Below are positions 7,372-16,275 of a DNA stretch of 55,077 nt, piece by piece. The position numbers and the translations under genes are program-made. Below the pieces are notes generated by a model. It had not been told where the DNA came from and did no database searches. It saw nothing but the letters and a program-made list of their open reading frames with translations. Position 1 is the first letter of the stretch; the number at the start of each line of letters is the position of its first letter. Source of the stretch: a virus; the IMG/VR virus record IMGVR_UViG_3300027676_000003, positions 1-55,077 of that record. The stretch is one strand, 5' to 3'.

Positions 7372-7512
7372 ATGAATGACAATGAACCATTGATATTCGA
7401 CTGCATGGACCTGCTGGCCGTGGTTATCGTCTGCGTAATCGACCTACTTCTCTGCGTAGCTGTACTAAGTCTACCAGTCTGGATAGTTTGTAAGATCATA
7501 ACCCTGTTTTAA
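7372..7512 (+). CDS. Small membrane protein
   Basis: A 46-residue protein from ATG 7372 with one or two hydrophobic helices (LLAVVIVCVIDLLLCVAVLSL). It follows the repressor gene by eight bases and may be lysogenically expressed with it. Function unknown. Confidence 0.5.
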   Translation: MNDNEPLIFDCMDLLAVVIVCVIDLLLCVAVLSLPVWIVCKIITLF

Positions 7513-7581
7513 GAGCATAAGCTTCAACCGCAGCCAGATGTTGCTTCGTAACCATCTGAGCGTGCTTAATATGTCTCCAAA

Positions 7582-7628
7582 TCGTAATGTATTGCGATTT
7601 TTCCCTTGCGAATCGTAATAGATTGCGA
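7582..7628 (+). promoter_or_regulatory. Operators O4-O5 and promoter of the RecET operon
   Basis: O4 TCGTAATGTATTGCGA (7582-7597, identical to O1) and O5 TCGTAATAGATTGCGA (7613-7628), again 31 bp apart. A fair promoter is embedded: TTGCGA at 7592-7597, 18-bp spacer, TAATAG at 7616-7621, so both operators cover promoter elements. Confidence 0.75.
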
Positions 7629-7665
7629 TAGGGTGGCCTCGCTTGATTCAACCCGTGAGGTCCCA

Positions 7666-7899
7666 ATGTCTAACATCACCCCCGCCGAGTCTGCGAGTCG
7701 CGACGTTCTCGTGCGCGGCATCTATGAGGAGGCACGCAGGCGCCAGGCACCTCATATCGCCTACGCGCTTTTCCATGACCTGGGCGTGACGAGAGAGGAG
7801 GTGCATTCGCATCTCGGGTACGCCATCAGCGATTATTACCAGATTTACGTCACGGACAAGCGTCGTGCCGCCGCAACCCCCAAAGTCGAAGGAGCTTAA
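7666..7899 (+). CDS. Hypothetical protein, first gene of the RecET operon
   Basis: A 77-residue unrecognised helical protein from ATG 7666. The longer frame runs back into operator O5, so the shorter start is preferred. It is the promoter-proximal gene of the leftward-type early operon. Confidence 0.65.
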   Translation: MSNITPAESASRDVLVRGIYEEARRRQAPHIAYALFHDLGVTREEVHSHLGYAISDYYQIYVTDKRRAAATPKVEGA

Positions 7900-7901
7900 T
7901 C

Positions 7902-9140
7902 ATGACCGCGCTTGCATACACCCAACAGACAGAGAAGCCGGCGCATCCGATTTCCGCGCTTGCGCTGGTCGAAACCGTGACCGCCGTTGACGTATTCACG
8001 GAGAACGGCCTTGACCCCATCCTCGACCGCATCGAGCTGGAAGTGCGCTCCATCGCGCTCGACATATCAAGCAAGAAGGGCCGCGAGCAGGTAGCCTCCC
8101 TCGCGCATAAGGTTGCGAAGTCCAAAACCACCCTGGACAAGCTCGGCAAGGATCTCGTTTCTGGCTGGAAGGAGAAGGCAAAAAAGGTTGACGCCGAACG
8201 CTCCCGTGCGTGGGATCGCCTCGAAGCCCTGCAGAAAGAAGTCCGGCAACCCCTCACCGAATTGGAGAACCGGGATAAGCAGCGCATTGCAGACCATGAA
8301 GCGCGGCTGGTGACTATAGCCCTCATTGGTAGTCACGCCGCCGCCAACTGGCAAACCATGCCGCTTGCCGACATGAACGCCCGGCTTAAGGCGCTTATGG
8401 ACGACAAAACCAATTGGGAAGAATTCGCAACCAGAGCGAAGGAGGCGCGTGACACCGCTGCTGATGCCGTTGCTGGCGCCATCATCAAACGCGAGAAACA
8501 CGACGCGGACCAAGCTGAGCTTGCCCGACTCCGCAAGGAAGAAGAGGAACGGAAGCAGCGCGAGCATGAAGAGCGTATCGCCGCGCAAGCTGCCGAGAAA
8601 GCCCGCTTAGCTGCCGAGGAAAAGGCGCGCAAGGCAGCCGAGGAGGAAGCCGCCCGTGTACGGGCCGAGCAGGAGAAGGCGGAAAATGAACGCAAGCGGA
8701 TACAGAGGGAGAAAGAAGCAGCCGAGGCCAAGGCAAAGCGCGATGCCGAAGAGGCCGCCGCTCGTCAGGCGAAAATCGAACGCGAAAGAGCTGAGGCGGA
8801 AGCGCGCGCGGCACAGGCCGAGAAGGATCGGATTGCCGCTGATAAGAAGGCCAAGGAAGACGCCCGCATTGCCGCGGAGAAAGCCGCAGCAGACCGGAAG
8901 GCAGCGGAAGAGGCCGCGGCGAAGCATGAGCGTGACCGGATTGAGGTTGAGAACAAGGCCGTGGCGGAAGCAACCGCAAAGCGCGAGGCGGACAAGAAAC
9001 ACCGCGCCAAGATTGATGGCGAAGTGATGTCGGCGCTGGTAGTTGCCATCAATACAGCCATATCGCCGACAGACCAAGCCAAGGCCATCATCAGGGCCAT
9101 CGCAGAAGGCCACATTCCCCACATCAAGATCCAGTATTAG
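7902..9140 (+). CDS. Long coiled-coil phage protein (TolA-like low complexity)
   Basis: A 412-residue protein. Residues 1-200 are helical with a conserved look (DPILDRIELEVRSIALDISSK). Residues 205-370 are an almost uninterrupted Ala/Glu/Lys/Arg coiled coil that automatic tools tend to call TolA. A short globular C-terminus follows (AINTAISPTDQAKAIIRAI). Proteins of this shape recur just upstream of RecE/RecT-type genes in phages. No enzymatic motif is visible and a role in recombination is inferred only from position. Confidence 0.82.
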   Translation: MTALAYTQQTEKPAHPISALALVETVTAVDVFTENGLDPILDRIELEVRSIALDISSKKGREQVASLAHKVAKSKTTLDKLGKDLVSGWKEKAKKVDAERSRAWDRLEALQKEVRQPLTELENRDKQRIADHEARLVTIALIGSHAAANWQTMPLADMNARLKALMDDKTNWEEFATRAKEARDTAADAVAGAIIKREKHDADQAELARLRKEEEERKQREHEERIAAQAAEKARLAAEEKARKAAEEEAARVRAEQEKAENERKRIQREKEAAEAKAKRDAEEAAARQAKIERERAEAEARAAQAEKDRIAADKKAKEDARIAAEKAAADRKAAEEAAAKHERDRIEVENKAVAEATAKREADKKHRAKIDGEVMSALVVAINTAISPTDQAKAIIRAIAEGHIPHIKIQY

Positions 9141-9142
9141 CC

Positions 9143-9322
9143 ATGCAACACCTCCTCACCCTCCTTCAGCAACACACCCGCGACGTAGTCAACCGCAGCG
9201 CCGTGGCCTTACAAAACTGGCAGGCCGCCGAGGCGGACGCCGACGCCATCGCCCAGGCGGTCGAGCGCCGGGAGACGCATAGGGAGTGGAGTTGTTTCAC
9301 CGGCGAAGCGGGGAGGGCTTGA
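9143..9322 (+). CDS. Hypothetical small protein
   Basis: A 59-codon frame from ATG 9143, two bases after the previous stop: helical N-terminus (MQHLLTLLQQHTRDVVNRSA), no known motif. Its spacing in the operon is the main support. Confidence 0.5.
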   Translation: MQHLLTLLQQHTRDVVNRSAVALQNWQAAEADADAIAQAVERRETHREWSCFTGEAGRA

Positions 9323-9324
9323 CG

Positions 9325-9582
9325 ATGGCCAAAGTAGCCCACTCCTCAGACGACGCCGACATGGACGCCATCGAGCGCGATGCCCGCGCCCGCGAGGATG
9401 CTGAGTCCGCGGCGATGAATGAGGCGGAGCTTCGGGAGGAATACGCCCAATTCTGCGAGAACATCAAGCGCGATCTTTCGTCCGTCGAGGCAGAATACGG
9501 TGGCGTTCCGACCTTCAAGGAATGGCTGGCCGAGTATCGGAGCAATGAAACGGGATTCGAGGAGGTCCAGAAATATGCGTAA
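9325..9582 (+). CDS. Hypothetical acidic protein
   Basis: An 85-residue, strongly acidic, helical protein from ATG 9325 (SSDDADMDAIERDARARED). The longer frame upstream overlaps the previous gene. Not recognised. Confidence 0.6.
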   Translation: MAKVAHSSDDADMDAIERDARAREDAESAAMNEAELREEYAQFCENIKRDLSSVEAEYGGVPTFKEWLAEYRSNETGFEEVQKYA

Positions 9583-9829
9583 ACCCACCGAAACCCGCCT
9601 TTACCTGAGCGCCGCTGCCATCGTCCTTGCCGTGACCTGCATGACCTGCGCGTGGCAGGAAGGCCGCGTGTATGAGGCCGCGCATCGGCAGCGGGAGCAT
9701 GATGCCCTGCTTACGGCGTGCCGTGAAAACAACACGATTCTGCAAGAGAGATATGACTCGCTGGCGAGGGAGTCGGATTGGCTGACGACCGTGAGCGCAG
9801 AAGCCAAGTATCAGGGAGCAAACCCATGA
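9575..9829 (+). CDS. Hypothetical membrane-anchored protein
   Basis: An 84-residue protein whose first 30 residues form one membrane segment (LYLSAAAIVLAVTCMTCAW), followed by a soluble helical tail. It overlaps the previous gene by eight bases and has GGAGG about ten bases before ATG 9575. The type II orientation and an inner-membrane phage role are inferred. Confidence 0.6.
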   Translation: MRKPTETRLYLSAAAIVLAVTCMTCAWQEGRVYEAAHRQREHDALLTACRENNTILQERYDSLARESDWLTTVSAEAKYQGANP

Positions 9830-10206
9830 ACGACGCCCTCCTCGCAGAAATCAGCTTCGCCGAACACCGCTGGCTTGATCATGCCCATGATTCCGGCGAG
9901 ATCCGCGACGCCCTCAAGACCGTCCTCACCGCCCTTGCAGCCTTCATTGTGGCTATCGGCACGTTCGTCTGGCTGCTCAACCTTTGTAGGGCGTCTGATT
10001 TCTCGCTGTGGTGGGCCGGGGTTCCCTACATCGCCCTCTATGCCGTTTCGCTGTGGCGGGAGTGCGTGCTGGCCATTCCCTTTCTGCTTATGCTTTCCGG
10101 ACCCGTTCATGCGGATGGCGCGGTAAGCGCGGTTGTAGGCTTCGTCGTGGAAGCCATGCAGGACCCGGACAACACCAGCTATGGGGATGACGATGACGGA
10201 GATTAA
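9826..10206 (+). CDS. Hypothetical protein with two to three membrane segments
   Basis: A 126-residue protein with hydrophobic stretches at about 33-52 (TALAAFIVAIGTFVWLL), 63-77 and 80-95, and an acidic C-terminus ending DDDDGD. ATG 9826 overlaps the preceding TGA. Confidence 0.62.
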   Translation: MNDALLAEISFAEHRWLDHAHDSGEIRDALKTVLTALAAFIVAIGTFVWLLNLCRASDFSLWWAGVPYIALYAVSLWRECVLAIPFLLMLSGPVHADGAVSAVVGFVVEAMQDPDNTSYGDDDDGD

Positions 10207-10210
10207 GCCA

Positions 10211-10582
10211 ATGAGCGCCAAGCAATTCAACCGTGCCATGGGTGCAGCAATCAAGCGTCTTCGCAAGAAACGGGGGCTTTCGCTTCAGCAAGTGGGCGCG
10301 GCCCTCGGAGTCACCTACCAGCAGGCCGGGAAGTACACTGACGGCGCAAATGGTTTGTCGGCTTATTACCTTCCGAAGCTTGCGGCACTGTTCGGAATAT
10401 CCATTGAGCAGCTTTACGAGCAGGCCCGCATTAATGTCGCCGTTGAGCCAGCAGAGCCGACCCCCGCCGACAATGACGCCTTCCTCGCCGCCCGGTACGT
10501 GGCGCGCATCGAAGACGAGAAAGTGCGCGGGGCGTTCGTGGATTTCGCACGGAAGCTTGCATTTCAGGGAGGCGGGGCATGA
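10211..10582 (+). CDS. XRE-family HTH regulator
   Basis: A 123-residue protein with an N-terminal Cro/CI HTH (KRLRKKRGLSLQQVGAALGV) followed by a C-terminal helical part. GGAG nine bases before ATG 10211 supports this start; ATG 10193 or 10181 are alternatives. It lies inside the early operon, so it may set later timing rather than the lysogeny decision. Confidence 0.8.
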   Translation: MSAKQFNRAMGAAIKRLRKKRGLSLQQVGAALGVTYQQAGKYTDGANGLSAYYLPKLAALFGISIEQLYEQARINVAVEPAEPTPADNDAFLAARYVARIEDEKVRGAFVDFARKLAFQGGGA

Positions 10583-10821
10583 GCGACGTCACCATCATGC
10601 GCCCCACCCTCAACGCCGGCGACCGCGCCTTTGCGGCAATGCGGACGTTTTTAAATACCCTCGACGAGCTGAAGGCGCTGGCGGAATCCGACCCGACCGA
10701 GCTTCAGTTTTACCTGATGGAGATCGACAGGGCTGATACGGACATAAAGCTTCTGCTTACGCGGTTACGCACGAAGCCGACCACGTCGCAGCTTTGCGGC
10801 CAGTTTGGGAGGGGAACTTGA
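10579..10821 (+). CDS. Hypothetical protein
   Basis: An 80-residue unrecognised helical protein; ATG 10579 overlaps the preceding TGA. Its stop overlaps the TTG start of the next gene. Confidence 0.62.
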   Translation: MSDVTIMRPTLNAGDRAFAAMRTFLNTLDELKALAESDPTELQFYLMEIDRADTDIKLLLTRLRTKPTTSQLCGQFGRGT

Positions 10822-11264
10822 CTGTCACCTGCCCATATTGCAGCTCCCCCGCCGTGCTAACGGACAGCGTCGAGGTTTACCACGGGAATTCCTTCGGGAT
10901 GATCTGGCTGTGCCGCCCGTGCCAGGCGTGGGTTGGCGTCCACAAAGGCACCGACAAGCCCCTCGGGCGTCTCGCCAATAAGGAGCTGCGCGACTGGAAG
11001 ATCAAGGCGCATGCAGCCTTCGATCCAATATGGGAAGCAAAGCTACGTCACCGCCGCGCCGGCGGAAAAGGGAAAAGCGGCAAGGACAGCGGCGGTCCCG
11101 GTTACAAGAAAGAGTATGCACGGGGAGCTGGTTACAAGTGGCTGGCCGTGCAATTGGGAATCCCCAAAGCAGACTGCCACATCGGCATGTTCGACGTGGA
11201 AACCTGCAAGCGCGTCGTAGAGATATGCAAGCCCTATGCAGATAGATTGCGGAGGGCGGCATGA
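10818..11264 (+). CDS. Zinc-finger protein, DUF3268-like
   Basis: A 148-residue protein probably starting at TTG 10818, right after GAGGGG and overlapping the previous stop. It opens with CPYC and a second CRPC about 30 residues on, forming a zinc ribbon, then WVGVHKGTDKPLGRLAN, the pattern I know as the phage DUF3268 zinc-finger family. The second half is basic. DNA binding is plausible but unproven. Confidence 0.75.
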   Translation: MTVTCPYCSSPAVLTDSVEVYHGNSFGMIWLCRPCQAWVGVHKGTDKPLGRLANKELRDWKIKAHAAFDPIWEAKLRHRRAGGKGKSGKDSGGPGYKKEYARGAGYKWLAVQLGIPKADCHIGMFDVETCKRVVEICKPYADRLRRAA

Positions 11265-11530
11265 CCGAAGAAGAACCCCGCACACCGAAGCGCACCATCA
11301 CCATTGAAATTTACGATGGCATTGACTTCAACGTGAAGGAGGACGACCGCTATTCCGACCGGCTTTGTTGGGATGAAATGCTCGGCACGCTCGCGGAACT
11401 GACCCACCCGAGAATTGAAAAACCGCGCTATCAGATGCTTACCGAACAGGGATGGCGGCTGCAGCGCGAGAGGTGGAAATCAAGTGCCGCAAGTTCCCAT
11501 AACCCTATTGCCCAGGAGTCCAAACCATGA
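11261..11530 (+). CDS. Hypothetical protein
   Basis: An 89-residue protein, beta-rich at the N-terminus (TITIEIYDGIDFNV). ATG 11261 overlaps the preceding TGA and its end overlaps the RecE-like gene. Not recognised. Confidence 0.6.
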   Translation: MTEEEPRTPKRTITIEIYDGIDFNVKEDDRYSDRLCWDEMLGTLAELTHPRIEKPRYQMLTEQGWRLQRERWKSSAASSHNPIAQESKP

Positions 11531-12426
11531 CCTCCATTCCCGTCTCCACTCATAAACAGCCCACAGGCTTCGCACCCGGTATCTACCTTGGAATCAGCAA
11601 TGATGATTACCATGCCGATCCGGCTATCGGAAGCACAGGCTGCAAGCGCCTGATTCAATCCCCGCTTGATTACTGGTGGAATTCCTCGCTAAACCCCGAT
11701 CGCGAGGAGCAGGAAGTCACGGCCGCTATGCGTTTAGGGACCGCCTATCACTATAAGGTCCTCGAACCCCACAAGTTTACATACGAGGTAAAGAAAGGCG
11801 TCAAAACCAGCACTGTCGGTAACACTCTTGGCGAAGGCGACTACAAACGCCTCATAGCCATGTACGACCGGCTACAGAAGGTTCCCGAGCACGCCCAACT
11901 CTTCAAGAATGGCTTCGCGGAAGTGAGTATCTTCTGGCGCGACGAGCAAACCGGACTAATGTGCAAGTGCCGTTTCGACTATATGCGTCTGAAGTGGATT
12001 ACTGATCTTAAGACCTGCGATGACAGCAGCCGCAGGTCTATCTATTATGATTTCCCGAAGCTTGGATATGACATCTCCGCCGCGATGTACATGGAAGGCT
12101 CCGCCCAAGCCAAACGTATGATAAGGTCCGGCGAGTTCAAGCTATTAATCGATTCTCGGTTCGGTGAATTTCTCAATCAGTACAAGGACATCGAGGGAGA
12201 GCAGTTCGTCTTCTTCTTCCAATGCAAGAAAGCCCCCTATATCGCGCGCGCCCTTCCCATGGGGGCAGACATCGCGGTGGTCGGGCATGAAAAATTCCGT
12301 AACGCCCTGAACATCTATCTTGATAATCTCCAGCGCCACGGAACAAAGGAGGAATGGGATTTGGGGTTCCCGGCCTTTGAAGACCTCACCCTGAACGACG
12401 TAAGCAACTCAATCAACTACTTCTAA
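11527..12426 (+). CDS. RecE-like exonuclease, PD-(D/E)XK
   Basis: A 299-residue protein of the exodeoxyribonuclease VIII type (DUF3799-like). Landmarks: GTAYHYKVLEP near 71-81, an FDYM segment at 150-153 and the catalytic DLKT at 160-163, then Y.DISAAMY. It would resect double-stranded ends 5' to 3' for the RecT annealase encoded next. ATG 11527 overlaps the upstream stop. Confidence 0.9.
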   Translation: MTSIPVSTHKQPTGFAPGIYLGISNDDYHADPAIGSTGCKRLIQSPLDYWWNSSLNPDREEQEVTAAMRLGTAYHYKVLEPHKFTYEVKKGVKTSTVGNTLGEGDYKRLIAMYDRLQKVPEHAQLFKNGFAEVSIFWRDEQTGLMCKCRFDYMRLKWITDLKTCDDSSRRSIYYDFPKLGYDISAAMYMEGSAQAKRMIRSGEFKLLIDSRFGEFLNQYKDIEGEQFVFFFQCKKAPYIARALPMGADIAVVGHEKFRNALNIYLDNLQRHGTKEEWDLGFPAFEDLTLNDVSNSINYF

Positions 12427-12442
12427 TGAAAAGGAAAATGCC

Positions 12443-13396
12443 ATGAACGACCAGACAAATGCAATCTCTACCGCCGTGGACGCGCCCGCCATGAGCAAAT
12501 CCAGCTTCAGCGGCGTGCAGTTTGCCACCGCCGAAAGCAACGGAGGACTTCGTCTCGCGCTCACCAGCTTCGCCGAAGCGGAGAAATTCGCGAACCTGAT
12601 GTCAATCTCCAACGCGGTGCCGAAGCATCTCCGTGGGAAACCAGCGGATTGCCTTGCGGTGTTGCTTCAATCTCTCAGGTGGGAGATGGACCCGTTCGCA
12701 GTTGCGCAGAAGACGTACTTCGTCAATGACGGGATGGCTTATGAAGCGCAGCTCGTCAACGCCATCATTATATCGCGGGCGCCGTTGGTGGCGCGTCCGG
12801 ATATCAAATGGACCGGGGAAGGCGATAATCTCTGCTGCATCGCCTCCGGCCTGTTTAAGGGTGAGAGCGAGGCGAAGGTCCGCACCGCGCATTTCAAGAC
12901 CATCACCACGAAGAATTCACCGCTTTGGAAGCAGGACCCGCAGCAGCAGCTTGCGTATTTCACGCTTCGGGCATGGGCTCGTCTTTACTGCCCGGACATT
13001 CTTCTTGGCGTTTACACCAAAGAGGAGATGGAAAACAGCATGATCGACGTGACCAACTCCGCCGCGGCAACCATAGAGAACGAGCTGAAGCAGGAGATCG
13101 CCAAATCAAACGGCCACAACCCCGAAACCGGGGAAGTGATCGATCAGGCGGCCACCGACTCCTCGCCCCCTTCCCTCAGGGACTGGCTGGATGACATCGC
13201 CGCCGCACCCACACCGGAAGGCGTTGACCAAAAATATGGGCATGCATCCGAGCAGTTTCTCGCAGACCACAACGCCATGGCGCAGCTCACGCTTGCAAGG
13301 ACGCAGCGGAAGCAGGTGCTTGCCAAGCCGGAGGTAGGTAGCAAGACGAGGAAACTCTTCGAGGGCGCCAAGCCGGCCGAGGGAGCAGCGGCATGA
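12443..13396 (+). CDS. recT: RecT-family single-strand annealing protein
   Basis: A 317-residue annealase with the RecT pattern: KFANLMSISNAVPKHLRGKP, LRWEMDPFAVAQKTYFVNDG, YEAQLVNAII and a WARLYCPDILLGVYT segment. It anneals complementary strands exposed by the RecE-like partner upstream. The Pro/Ala-rich C-terminal 100 residues are variable. Its start is preceded by AAAAGGAAAA at good spacing. Confidence 0.93.
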   Translation: MNDQTNAISTAVDAPAMSKSSFSGVQFATAESNGGLRLALTSFAEAEKFANLMSISNAVPKHLRGKPADCLAVLLQSLRWEMDPFAVAQKTYFVNDGMAYEAQLVNAIIISRAPLVARPDIKWTGEGDNLCCIASGLFKGESEAKVRTAHFKTITTKNSPLWKQDPQQQLAYFTLRAWARLYCPDILLGVYTKEEMENSMIDVTNSAAATIENELKQEIAKSNGHNPETGEVIDQAATDSSPPSLRDWLDDIAAAPTPEGVDQKYGHASEQFLADHNAMAQLTLARTQRKQVLAKPEVGSKTRKLFEGAKPAEGAAA

Positions 13397-14061
13397 CCGG
13401 GCTCATATTCGATACCGAGAGCACGGGGATTGATGATCCTCACGTGATCGAGGCAGCGTGGCTCAAAATCCCTTCGCCCACCGACCTCGCACCGACCGAG
13501 CGCTTCCTGCAGCGTTATAATCCGGGCAAACCCATCGCCCTGGGAGCGCTCGCGACGCATCACATCATGGACGAGGATCTGGTGGATTGCCCGCCTTCGT
13601 CGGACTTCCGCCTTCCGCCCGATACCCAATACCTAATCGGTTACAACATCGACTATGACTGGAAAGTCGTCGGCCAGCCGGATGTGCGGCGGATCTGCGT
13701 TCTGGCGCTCTCGCGGTCAATATTCCCAGGACTCGACAGCTATTCCCAATCGGCGGTCCTCTATCACCTTGAACGCCACCGCGCCCGGGAGCTGCTGAAA
13801 AACGCTCATTCCGCAATGCAGGACGTGGAGAACTGCTGGCTGATTCTTCAGCGCCTCCTCTTCCGCATGGGGGAGGATTCTGCAAGCTGGGAAGCAGTAT
13901 GGCGCCGGAGCGAACACGCCCGAATCCCAACAGTCATGACCTTCGGCAAGCACAAGGGTATCCCAATCAAGGACGTGCCTGCCGATTACAAGCGCTGGCT
14001 TCTCGGGCAGCCGGACGTTGACCCGTATCTCATGAAGGCGTTGCGGGGAGAGGCGGCATGA
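13393..14061 (+). CDS. DnaQ/ExoX-like 3'-5' exonuclease
   Basis: A 222-residue DEDDh exonuclease: FDTES at the N-terminus (Asp7, Glu9), GYNIDYD in the middle, and NAHSAMQDV supplying the last His and Asp. The C-terminus carries the TFGKHKG...VPADYKRWLL segment (DUF3820/ExoX type). It would degrade single strands or trim ends in the RecE/RecT pathway. ATG 13393 overlaps the recT stop. Confidence 0.88.
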   Translation: MTGLIFDTESTGIDDPHVIEAAWLKIPSPTDLAPTERFLQRYNPGKPIALGALATHHIMDEDLVDCPPSSDFRLPPDTQYLIGYNIDYDWKVVGQPDVRRICVLALSRSIFPGLDSYSQSAVLYHLERHRARELLKNAHSAMQDVENCWLILQRLLFRMGEDSASWEAVWRRSEHARIPTVMTFGKHKGIPIKDVPADYKRWLLGQPDVDPYLMKALRGEAA

Positions 14062-14777
14062 AGGTCACGCCAATTATCATGTCGTCGCCCATGGTGGGGG
14101 CATTACTCGAAGGCCGAAAAACGATGACGCGTCGCATCATCAAGCCGCAGCCGTCGATAGTGCCTGACTGGTCCTGTCCTGGAAAAGATGGCATCCGATT
14201 CAAATGGGCAACGTATGCCCTCGATATGCTCGGGCAATTCATGGCCCAGATTGTCGAAAAGTGTCCCTATGGAAAGCCGGGCGAGTCGCTTCTGTGGGTG
14301 CGTGAGAACGGATGGCAACGACCGGAACGCACCGAGAGGATGATGCGCGATGGTGCCGACACGTGGCCTCCATTTGAGTATGACGCCAACGACTGCATGT
14401 CGGACGAAAGCCTTAAGGAATGGGGTTGGAAACGTCGCCCGTCAATCTATATGCCGCGCTGGGCATCGAGGCTGACGCTGGAATTGAGCGGCGTGCGAGT
14501 CGAGCGGTTACAGGACATCACCGAGGAAGATGCGATTGCTGAGGGCATCGAGCCGGTGTTCACAGGAGCCAAGGAGCGGTGCGGCTGGCTCGACTATCAG
14601 CACGCCGGAGCCGGTGTAGGCTATTTCCCGAACCCCATCGACTCTTACCACAGCCTCTTCAGATCGCTGCATGGCGACGACATAGTCGCGAAAAACCCTT
14701 GGCTCTGGGCGCTCAATTTTGTTCCCCATAGGCAAAATATCGACACCTTCCTCAAGACTCGGGAGGTGGCGGCATGA
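14058..14777 (+). CDS. ASCH-like phage protein
   Basis: A 239-residue protein with the pattern of phage ASCH-domain proteins: MSSPMVGALLEGRKTMTRRIIKPQP at the front, LLWVRE, then MPRWASRLTLELSGVRVERLQDITEEDAIAEG split across the middle. ASCH domains have a PUA-like fold and are thought to bind RNA or modified nucleic acid; the actual role is unknown. Start by ATGA overlap with the exonuclease. Confidence 0.78.
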   Translation: MKVTPIIMSSPMVGALLEGRKTMTRRIIKPQPSIVPDWSCPGKDGIRFKWATYALDMLGQFMAQIVEKCPYGKPGESLLWVRENGWQRPERTERMMRDGADTWPPFEYDANDCMSDESLKEWGWKRRPSIYMPRWASRLTLELSGVRVERLQDITEEDAIAEGIEPVFTGAKERCGWLDYQHAGAGVGYFPNPIDSYHSLFRSLHGDDIVAKNPWLWALNFVPHRQNIDTFLKTREVAA

Positions 14778-14986
14778 TTGTTCCCGCAAGCTATCCATCT
14801 GAAGCAATTGCAGCCTGCATAACCACACTCATCATGTCCGTCGTGATCATGCCCGTCTTTATTTTGGCTACCAGAAAGATCTTTGGCAAGAATGCTTGGT
14901 ATGAGGGCTTCCTATGGGGTTCTGCTATCGCCGGCCCGTGGGCCGTGCGCGTAATTTATCCCCTCGTTGATGTGTGGCTCAAATGA
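14774..14986 (+). CDS. Small membrane protein
   Basis: A 70-residue protein with two hydrophobic helices (IAACITTLIMSVVIMPVFIL and GFLWGSAIAGPWAV). ATG 14774 overlaps the preceding TGA. Function unknown. Confidence 0.58.
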   Translation: MIVPASYPSEAIAACITTLIMSVVIMPVFILATRKIFGKNAWYEGFLWGSAIAGPWAVRVIYPLVDVWLK

Positions 14987-15020
14987 ACAAATCCGCGACA
15001 TATACAAGGAGGCCTCCTGC

Positions 15021-15278
15021 ATGAACCCACCCCGCCGCCGCGCCATCGTTGACGGACTTCATGTGAAATTTGAGAGCCGTGACCCCAAGCTCGCTTCCGT
15101 CCGCTGGCATCCCCGGTTCAAGATGCGCTACCGCACGAAAGCGGACGCCATCGCGGCAAAGGCAGCGTGGGAGGAGCGGGGGAAGATATTGTGGCCAGCG
15201 GATCTGGTGAAAGCGCCGAAGGCAGAGAGGTCGTTGCGGCGGTATAGGGAAACGGGTCAGGGGGAGATGCGGCTATGA
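15021..15278 (+). CDS. Hypothetical basic protein
   Basis: An 85-residue basic protein from ATG 15021, preceded by AAGGAGG. It contains RWHPRFKMRYRTKADA and ends RRYRETGQGEMRL. Not recognised. It closes the RecET operon before a minus-strand gene. Confidence 0.62.
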   Translation: MNPPRRRAIVDGLHVKFESRDPKLASVRWHPRFKMRYRTKADAIAAKAAWEERGKILWPADLVKAPKAERSLRRYRETGQGEMRL

Positions 15279-15295
15279 GCGCAAAAACTCTAACC

Positions 15296-15883
15296 TCATC
15301 GACCCGGGCGAATGTAAACCGTCACGCTTGGAGACAGAAAAAGATTTGGAGAAATCGCTTTGATCTCGTCGAGACCACCATAGTGAGAGCCGATCTGAGA
15401 ACGATCATCAATTGCGAACGCCCATATATTTACGCTTTTCTTGGCGTCTCCGCTAATCGGAGCAGACGCCCAAGTGTCTTCACGGAATATAGTACGCGTT
15501 GGGTTCACGCTAAACGAAGGAAAGATTACATTGTAGTTGCCGTTCAACTCAGCAACAACCAATCCAACGGATTCGGACTCTGGGAGCGGCCGGGACGAAC
15601 GTACGACCACATCAGTCAGGAGCGAGCCGTGGTCGTATTCAATCATCGCATTCGAGCCAGGGCTAGTTATGTCGAGGACCACAGGCAGGGCAGGACATTC
15701 ATTGTTCGGCATCCAGCCGCTTCCTCTTGCGACCATCTGCCAGTCCACCTTCGGAGCGCTTCCAAACAGCGGGCTGGTCGAGAGCGCGGAATGTACTCCG
15801 TAGCCTGCGACAAAGCCCACCACAAGAACGCTTCCAAATATCACGACCGGGTGGTTCTCGATTCGTTCCTTCAGCGTGGGCAT
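15296..15883 (-). CDS. Membrane-anchored hypothetical protein on the opposite strand
   Basis: A 195-residue protein with an N-terminal signal anchor (VVIFGSVLVVGFVAGYGV), then a beta-rich extracytoplasmic domain. It runs against its neighbours, typical of a moron expressed independently. No family recognised. Confidence 0.62.
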   Translation of the reverse strand: MPTLKERIENHPVVIFGSVLVVGFVAGYGVHSALSTSPLFGSAPKVDWQMVARGSGWMPNNECPALPVVLDITSPGSNAMIEYDHGSLLTDVVVRSSRPLPESESVGLVVAELNGNYNVIFPSFSVNPTRTIFREDTWASAPISGDAKKSVNIWAFAIDDRSQIGSHYGGLDEIKAISPNLFLSPSVTVYIRPGR

Positions 15884-15996
15884 AGCAGTTTATGATACTC
15901 CGGCACCGCATTGAATGTCCTCCTCGGTGTTGCCTTCATTCGCCCGGCGCTCCGTCCCGATCCACCCTTCCGCCGCGAGCGCTAAAATGATCTGCC

Positions 15997-16275
15997 ATGA
16001 CCTTCCATCAGGCTTACGCATCCCTGGGCCGGGAGGAGTTCGATGCGTGGTTCGAGCGCAGGCTCCGGCGGAGAAGTATGATCTGGGGCGCTGTGGGGTG
16101 GGGTTGTCTCGGTATCGCCGCGGCCACCATCGTGTACTGGACGGTGCAGCTCGTGGCGCTCGTCTGCGGCGACGATTCCTGGCCGAGCGGGGTCTTCATC
16201 GGGCTTCTGGTTCTGTATTCCATATCAGTCTACTGGCGTTACCGGCACCCGAGCGAGCCGGAAGACTGGGATTAG
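15997..16275 (+). CDS. Small membrane protein
   Basis: A 92-residue protein with a basic N-terminal region and two hydrophobic helices (WGCLGIAAATIVYWTVQLVAL and SGVFIGLLVLYSISVYW). Not recognised. Confidence 0.58.
   Translation: MTFHQAYASLGREEFDAWFERRLRRRSMIWGAVGWGCLGIAAATIVYWTVQLVALVCGDDSWPSGVFIGLLVLYSISVYWRYRHPSEPEDWD

Noticed and set aside
8333-9127. Several long minus-strand frames opposite the coiled-coil gene
   Set aside because: They are Ser/Ala/Arg-rich mirror frames produced by the biased codons of the Ala/Glu/Lys repeats.
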